Positions 59,440 to 64,000 of a DNA stretch of 64,000 nucleotides are shown in pieces. Source of the stretch: Isoetes taiwanensis (Eukaryota > Streptophyta > Lycopodiopsida > Isoetales > Isoetaceae); assembly GCA_021234155.1 (NCBI GenBank), contig JAJEKV010000033.1:3577454-3641453 (forward strand), given 5' to 3'. The position numbers and the translations under genes are program-made. The notes beneath the pieces are model-generated. The model made no database searches and was not told the origin of the DNA. It saw only the letters and a list, made by a program, of their open reading frames with translations. Within the stretch, counting starts at the first letter, position 1; each line of letters begins with the position of its first letter.

Positions 59440-59682
59440 CTACGAACACCGACAAAAATAGACAACTCGGGTAAGAGATAAATAGTAAAAAAGAAGTTAA
59501 AGTAAAATATGATGGTAACGCTTTTTAAATAATTGTAATGAACCCTAAAAAATATCTGACAAAATACGGAACCCTAAAAAACATCGACAAAAAACACAAA
59601 TAAAACCGAGATTCAAAGCGCTAGCCGATAGACAATTTCTTGTTGATCGCGAACTCACTAAACTTTACATTTCCCTCTTGCC

Positions 59683-60400
59683 TCAGAATCCAACCCTAAT
59701 GCCATCAATAAAATAATGGAAGTCGCCGCAATTTCCTCCTGCTCCATTAGCACTCTTAGCTCGATAATGGCCATTCGCTTCCATGGTGGCCGATAAATGA
59801 CTTCCTCCCCTCTCCATACTCAATATCCACCGCGACGGAGTGTCTATTATGGTCCTCAAACGGGTTCCCAAAAAGTTGTGCACCTCTCTTTTTCTCGCTT
59901 CCTTCGCTCTAGTTGACAATTAACGATAAATATTGTTTTGGAAGAAAGTATCCAACTTAAAGGAGGACTTAACTACGCTGACCTTCAGTTTGACCGATGA
60001 TTCGTGGAATCGAACATCCCGTGTCGGAACCAAAAAATAAGCCATCCACAAAATCGCGTGGGGGAGAAAAGCACGATATGTCTTCGAGCTTTTCAACTTC
60101 CCCGCGCCTATCCGAATATGTTAGCAAATACCTCAAACGGTGTGAAGATTTTGAAACTCATCCTCACGCCTCCGCTTTTGACATTCCCGCTTTGCACCTC
60201 GTCACCATGCATTTCTTCATTGCAATTACATTGTTCTCATTAGTCCGGGCTTTACAAAGTTCACTTAAAGGGGCAATTCAACCGCCTCAAGCTCTGCTTC
60301 CCCGACCTTTACGCTATAATCATGTCCAGAAAACCAGATGCCTATACCCCCGCAAGGTCACGCATCCATACCTTGAAAAGGACAATTCGGCGTCTATGTG
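59683..60400 (-). CDS. Cluster gene G: probable minus-strand gene, frame-broken
   Basis: Minus-strand pieces read AKVGEAELEAVELPL, ARTNENNVIAMKKCMVTRCK, RLRYLLTYSDRRGEVEKLED and DFVDGLFFGSDTGCSIPRII (60400-60000), then KREVHNFLGTRLRTIIDTPS and SATMEANGHYRAKSANGAGG to a stop at 59683. The opposite strand has a 134-codon open frame (59997-60401) that could instead be the real gene. The minus strand is preferred because all neighbours point that way. Not recognised. Confidence 0.35.
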
Positions 60401-60526
60401 ATACACGACAAGTACACTACTAATACTTTCGCCGGAATGACATCCACGACGCCCGATAAAAACATAAACCCGCACAATAAATTTGTTTGTAAACACGCGT
60501 CAACGAAAAGAAATGAAAGATAAGAA

Positions 60527-60592
60527 GATCACACGACGCCAAACTATCTCTACGCAGCTTAAGTAGTCACAGCTAGCTTCGCCGTGGTGATC
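60527..60592 (-). repeat. Boundary element copy 8
   Basis: Minus strand: GATCACCACGGCGAAGCTAG, centre, TTTGGCGTCGTGTGATC. Both ends are complete, making it the cleanest copy. Confidence 0.88.
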
Positions 60593-60599
60593 CGCTTAA

Positions 60600-61091
60600 G
60601 GTGGTTACCATTTATGGCAATTTTGGGAAGTCGCTTTTGGTGGAGATTAGCTCTTTGGCCATATCGAAGGGGTATATGCATGTCGATTGTTATACTTTCC
60701 ACTTTCCTACCGCTAGAATTCAACTTGAACTCTTTTATCCTACCTATCCAATGTGTCCGCACGCCTGATCGCTTTGTCGCTTAACTCTATGCTCGCCTGG
60801 CTGATGGCGATACCACCCACGGTAACCTATTGAGACAAAACCTCCCACTTCTTGACCTTGGGAGTTCTCAAATGGGGCAAGAACACGTAAATTACAGGAG
60901 ACATGGATTGCGATGAGGAGTGAAGGCGAGAGGATGCACGAGAGGCTCGAGTGACAAGATGTTTGGCCCAAAATTTGACAAGGGAGTTGGTGACCGGACA
61001 AGAGGGCTAAAAAGTCACCATTATTTTGGGCGGGCTTTAATTCCCGAAAAAATACGGCCATTAAAATGGTTGCAATAAAAGCCGCCAGCAT
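60600..61091 (-). CDS. Cluster gene H: minus-strand ORF with N-terminal hydrophobic segment
   Basis: MLAAFIATILMAVFFRELKP opens at 61091, a signal-peptide or anchor-like start. It continues CQILGQTSCHSSLSCILSPS and APFENSQGQEVGGFVSIGYR to a stop at 60744; further minus-strand frames run to 60559. 115 codons are open. It lies directly upstream (minus sense) of boundary copy 8, as the other cluster genes do. Not recognised. Confidence 0.42.
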
Positions 61092-62148
61092 CCCCTATGA
61101 AAATACCATGTGGATGCCAAGTAAGCCCGCCATCCTTCTACCCCGCCAAGTAATACCGACTTTCAGAAAAAAAACCCGATTGGTCCCGCAAATCTAACGT
61201 GGAAATCTTTTAGCCCAAGATGAGGGCCATTTTCGCATCTTTAAACCGCCTCTAATGAATAAATCATTTGTACCGTAATAGAGTAACATCCTTTATACAT
61301 GCAATAAAGTAACATTACTTCGCTTATTAATATGTTGAATCACCATGAATATTTACAAAGTATAGTTCTTAGTTATGGTTTTTGTTGTTCTTTACCACCA
61401 TACATTTTCAAAATTTTATATAAGTGTTTTGGTTTAACAAAATGGTCTTAATATTGCATTATTACTATGCTTTGGGCCAATTAATAATGTGTTTTTTCAT
61501 TAAGAAAAAATGAAGACTTGCATCTTTAGCCTATTTGGTATTAGAAACAAACAATGGTGTTTTGGACGAATAGATTTTTTTAACGTCCACGGAGACCAAT
61601 AGGTCATGGGACCCATACAATGGGCTAGTACAATCATTACTACTAGGATTAGAAAACCCTTGCCTCGAAAGGTTTTCAAGGGAAAAACCTTTGCACCTCT
61701 TAATAACGATCGTGCATGGTCTGTGCATTGGGGTGGGGAGAGACTATGCATGAACCCATGGGAATGAGATTAAAAACAATAAATAGCCTGGCATAGTTAA
61801 TCGAGAACCAATAATATGCGACAAGCAAACTGCTATAAGTTCTCCGTGGACGATAAAAATCCTATTCTATTCTATTCTATTCTATTCTATTCTATTCTAT
61901 TCTATTCTATTCTATTCTATTCTATTCTATTCTATTCTCAATTAAATAATTTCTCCAACAAATTCTTAAGGTTTCTATTATCTAAATGGCCTTGATTTAT
62001 CTAATAACTTTATAAAGATTTACGCTAAATAGAAATAATGATAATGTGTCCAAAAATTTTCATATTAAAACTTCAATCTTTGGGTTCACAAATCTCATTA
62101 ATCTATTTGCTCCACGATGGTTTTCAACATGGGCAAAAAAAAAAGGCC
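61092..62148. other. No recognised gene; contains a microsatellite
   Basis: AT-rich. The only distinct structure is the pentanucleotide repeat at 61863-61938. The minus-strand open frame at 61500-61751 has no recognisable motif. Confidence 0.35.
61863..61938 (+). repeat. (TATTC)n microsatellite, about 15 units
   Basis: Uninterrupted TATTC units. Confidence 0.97.
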
Positions 62149-62686
62149 GATTCAACTCACAAGTTAGTCCTATCCGGCCCAATGTGTGATTGTACCTGAG
62201 GAATCTATTGAGCATTGCTTTATAGAATGCAAAGACATCCAACTGGGCTTTGGGGCCGAAAAGAAAGAAGTTTTTGAATTATCTTGCCCAGCTTGTAAAC
62301 GCTAGGCCGAATTTACCCTAGAGGATGGTCCGTGATTAAAAAGAGATGTCGCGATTTGTGTAAGGGATGGTCGCCCGATTATTTGGAAGAGACGCAGTCT
62401 TTTGTCTTCTCACGCACTACTCGTGATTCCTCCGTGATTCCTGATATCTCTTAAATCTAAGCTGAGTAAACAGGTTCAAGCTGCGACAGATCAAAGAGTG
62501 GCTCGACAACTATGGGATTCTTTCTTTAGTCAGTTGTGATGAGTGGCATGTTTAATCTTGCTATGTGATTAACTCTGCACAGTCGTCAAGACGATGTGGA
62601 GGTTTTGATATCACATAGAATTAAGTTGTATACATAAACCCATTATGAATGAAATCATCTTTCAATAAAAAAAAAAAAAAAAAAAA
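62149..62686 (+). mobile_element. LINE 3' end, 0.54 kb, with poly-A tail
   Basis: AAAGGCC at 62142-62148 recurs at 62688-62694, just after a run of about 20 A. The start reads as the zinc-binding tail of a LINE reverse transcriptase (EESIEHCFIECKD, near 62200), like EHCFFLCHHA of the 28.5-31.4 kb LINE. This is a heavily 5'-truncated insertion. Confidence 0.75.
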
Positions 62687-63057
62687 CAAAGGCCAAAGTC
62701 AAAATGTCTATACGCATTTGTAACGCAATGGTGGTTGTTCCATACAATATAGTGATTTAACACACCAAGGTTTGAAGCATGGTATTCCCATTTGGACCAT
62801 CCAGATAGGATGAGAACTTTAAACTTCCTAATTGAATTGAATTGAATCACTTTCAGTCATCCACAAAGATCAAATTGGTAAAGGGGACTTAATACAAGAA
62901 AAGCACAGCAAAACTATTGCTAACAAGATATAAAAACTCTAGCTTGATAGTAACAAGCATACTGAGCAATATGTACAAGGAGTATGACATAAATGTCTTG
63001 GAGGCGGGCATAAATGGGCCCGGTGGTCAAGAAGTTTCGTGATATATGATGCTGACC

Positions 63058-63213
63058 TTAGGCGTCTACAAAAGAACGTACTAGGTGATTAAGTATAATC
63101 AGGGCAACATATTTTCCCCTGATATTGGCAAACACTGGACATATTACTTCATTGCGGATATGTGTCAGGACACACGCAAGCGGCATATCCATGGCACATA
63201 ATTCACATAGTAC
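63058..63213 (-). CDS. Terminal exon of an unrecognised minus-strand gene
   Basis: After a good acceptor (TTTTTCTAG) the exon reads VLCELCAMDMPLACVLTHIR then NEVICPVFANIRGKYVALII and LNHLVRSFVDA, ending at TAA (63058-63060). 51 codons, no internal stop, in frame with the upstream exon at 63378-63473 (intron 164 bp, phase 0). A helical, hydrophobic C-terminus. Clean splice sites and an intact frame make this the best-preserved host coding sequence in the window. No family recognised. Confidence 0.7.
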   Translation of the reverse strand, partial: VLCELCAMDMPLACVLTHIRNEVICPVFANIRGKYVALIILNHLVRSFVDA

Positions 63214-63377
63214 CTAGAAAAATTATTCTATTCAGCAATACAACCTAGGAAGAAAAGTGACATGCTTAAGAAAAAACGTAAACAAGAATCACTCAAACTT
63301 GTTAACCATATAAGGAGCAACAAGCATTCAATATTGCAGAAAAATATGAACTATGCATATGGAAAGATCATTCTTAC

Positions 63378-63473
63378 CTGCCAACATACATTAACACGAA
63401 AAGGATCAGGTCCATCTTTAGTTGTAGAAAGGCGCTGCCTTTCACCCACCGTGTTTAGCAGCTCAGCTAATCT
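63378..63473 (-). CDS. Penultimate exon of the same minus-strand gene
   Basis: Reads RLAELLNTVGERQRLSTTKD then GPDPFRVNVCWQ, ending at donor CAG/GTAAGAA. The acceptor is probably GGTGGCAAG just upstream (AG at 63474-63475), since stops follow further upstream in this frame. 32 codons, phase 0 into the terminal exon. Earlier exons must lie to the right; a stretch near 63930-64000 (minus, RGILEWIAIRLWTCSTCDS) may be another, with weak support. Confidence 0.65.
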
Positions 63474-64000
63474 CTTGCCACCAAAAGTACAACATTAGAT
63501 TCAGTGCAAACAAATTTCACATGCCATGCCCGGGACACCAGGACATTGTTCCAATCTAATGAAGCCAGGCTTGCCCTCGTTTGAAGCATGTAACAGCATG
63601 GTACCAACCTGGCGTATACTAAGACCTATTAATATTTCCTTACAAACTAGAAAGTGTTGTCTGCATAAGTAAGATCACAGTAGCATAATCACAAACTGAT
63701 ACAAACCCAGAACAAATGATGTCAAGGGGCAATCGACGTAAAAGACAACTTCAATCATCCAAAGCACTGCTTGGTATGCATTCTCAGCTAAACCTATCTC
63801 AAACTTGTGTGCTTCAGTTAAACCCATTTAAACTCAGTTTCTAGTCCTTCATGGGAAACCTTCGGTCCTACAAAGCTAGTGAACAAATGAACACAGAGGA
63901 AAACATATAAATACCCAACCTTTTATAATGACTGTCACATGTACTGCAAGTCCACAGACGTATGGCTATCCATTCCAAAATTCCCCTTTCATTCATGTAG

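Noticed and set aside
53035-60592. Integron-type attC sites or a CRISPR array
   Set aside because: The repeats are far apart, lack attC core motifs and integrase, and the host is a plant. Only the layout is reminiscent.
53035-61091. Integrated giant-virus segment
   Set aside because: Considered because of compact co-oriented genes, but no viral hallmark protein (capsid, packaging ATPase, polymerase B) is visible, so it is kept only as an untested possibility.
1-64000. tRNA, rRNA or organelle-derived DNA
   Set aside because: No cloverleaf box A/B pattern, rRNA core sequence or plastid or mitochondrial gene was seen; the only tRNA-related sequences are retrotransposon primer sites.

Overview
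This is nuclear DNA of a land plant. The evidence is a callose synthase gene with many short GT-AG introns, a pentatricopeptide-repeat (PPR) relic, a Ty3/gypsy chromovirus primed by initiator-methionine tRNA, LINEs with poly-A tails, and a DNA transposon with subterminal repeats. The repeat-rich layout and the PPR and LINE flavour would fit a fern, lycophyte or bryophyte, but that is inference. Most coding matches are interrupted by small indels. The two LTRs of one retrotransposon agree almost perfectly in AT-rich stretches and disagree in GC-rich ones, so consensus error must be considered before calling anything here a pseudogene.

Layout. 1-9519 (+): C-terminal half of a callose synthase gene, with its N-terminal half off the left edge. 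10129-12066: direct repeats enclosing a PPR relic. 12067-14523: nothing recognised. 14529-27420 (+): a complete 12.9 kb Ty3/gypsy chromovirus with two 1.6 kb LTRs, 5-bp target duplications, PBS, gag, protease, RT, RNase H, integrase, chromodomain and PPT. 27426-28509: part of a second LTR element on the minus strand. 28540-31415 (+): a 5'-truncated LINE with a 9-bp target duplication. 32460-34550: short duplicated blocks. 34960-40130: another LINE reverse-transcriptase relic split by a 4.4 kb TIR transposon (35583-40004, CACTA-like) with tandem subterminal repeats at both ends.

41309-46376 (+) holds exon-like pieces of an unrecognised coiled-coil gene, interrupted by a GC-rich tandem array of TIR-bounded 1.1 kb units (42424-45375). 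A DnaJ-like fragment follows at 46590-46760. Two 0.6 kb direct repeats (47858-48433 and 49798-50396) enclose a small acidic ORF. 50500-53030 (+) is a broken reading frame of unknown function.

53035-61091 is the most unusual part. It is a row of small, apparently intronless, minus-strand genes. At least four share an architecture of TATA box, a leader of about 85-115 bp, and an N-terminal motif of the type P-x-[DE]-I. The genes are separated by at least seven copies of a 60-73 bp element with conserved, partly inverted ends and a variable centre. The right end has a short LINE 3' end (62149-62686) and the last two coding exons of an unrecognised minus-strand gene (63058-63473), which splice in frame.
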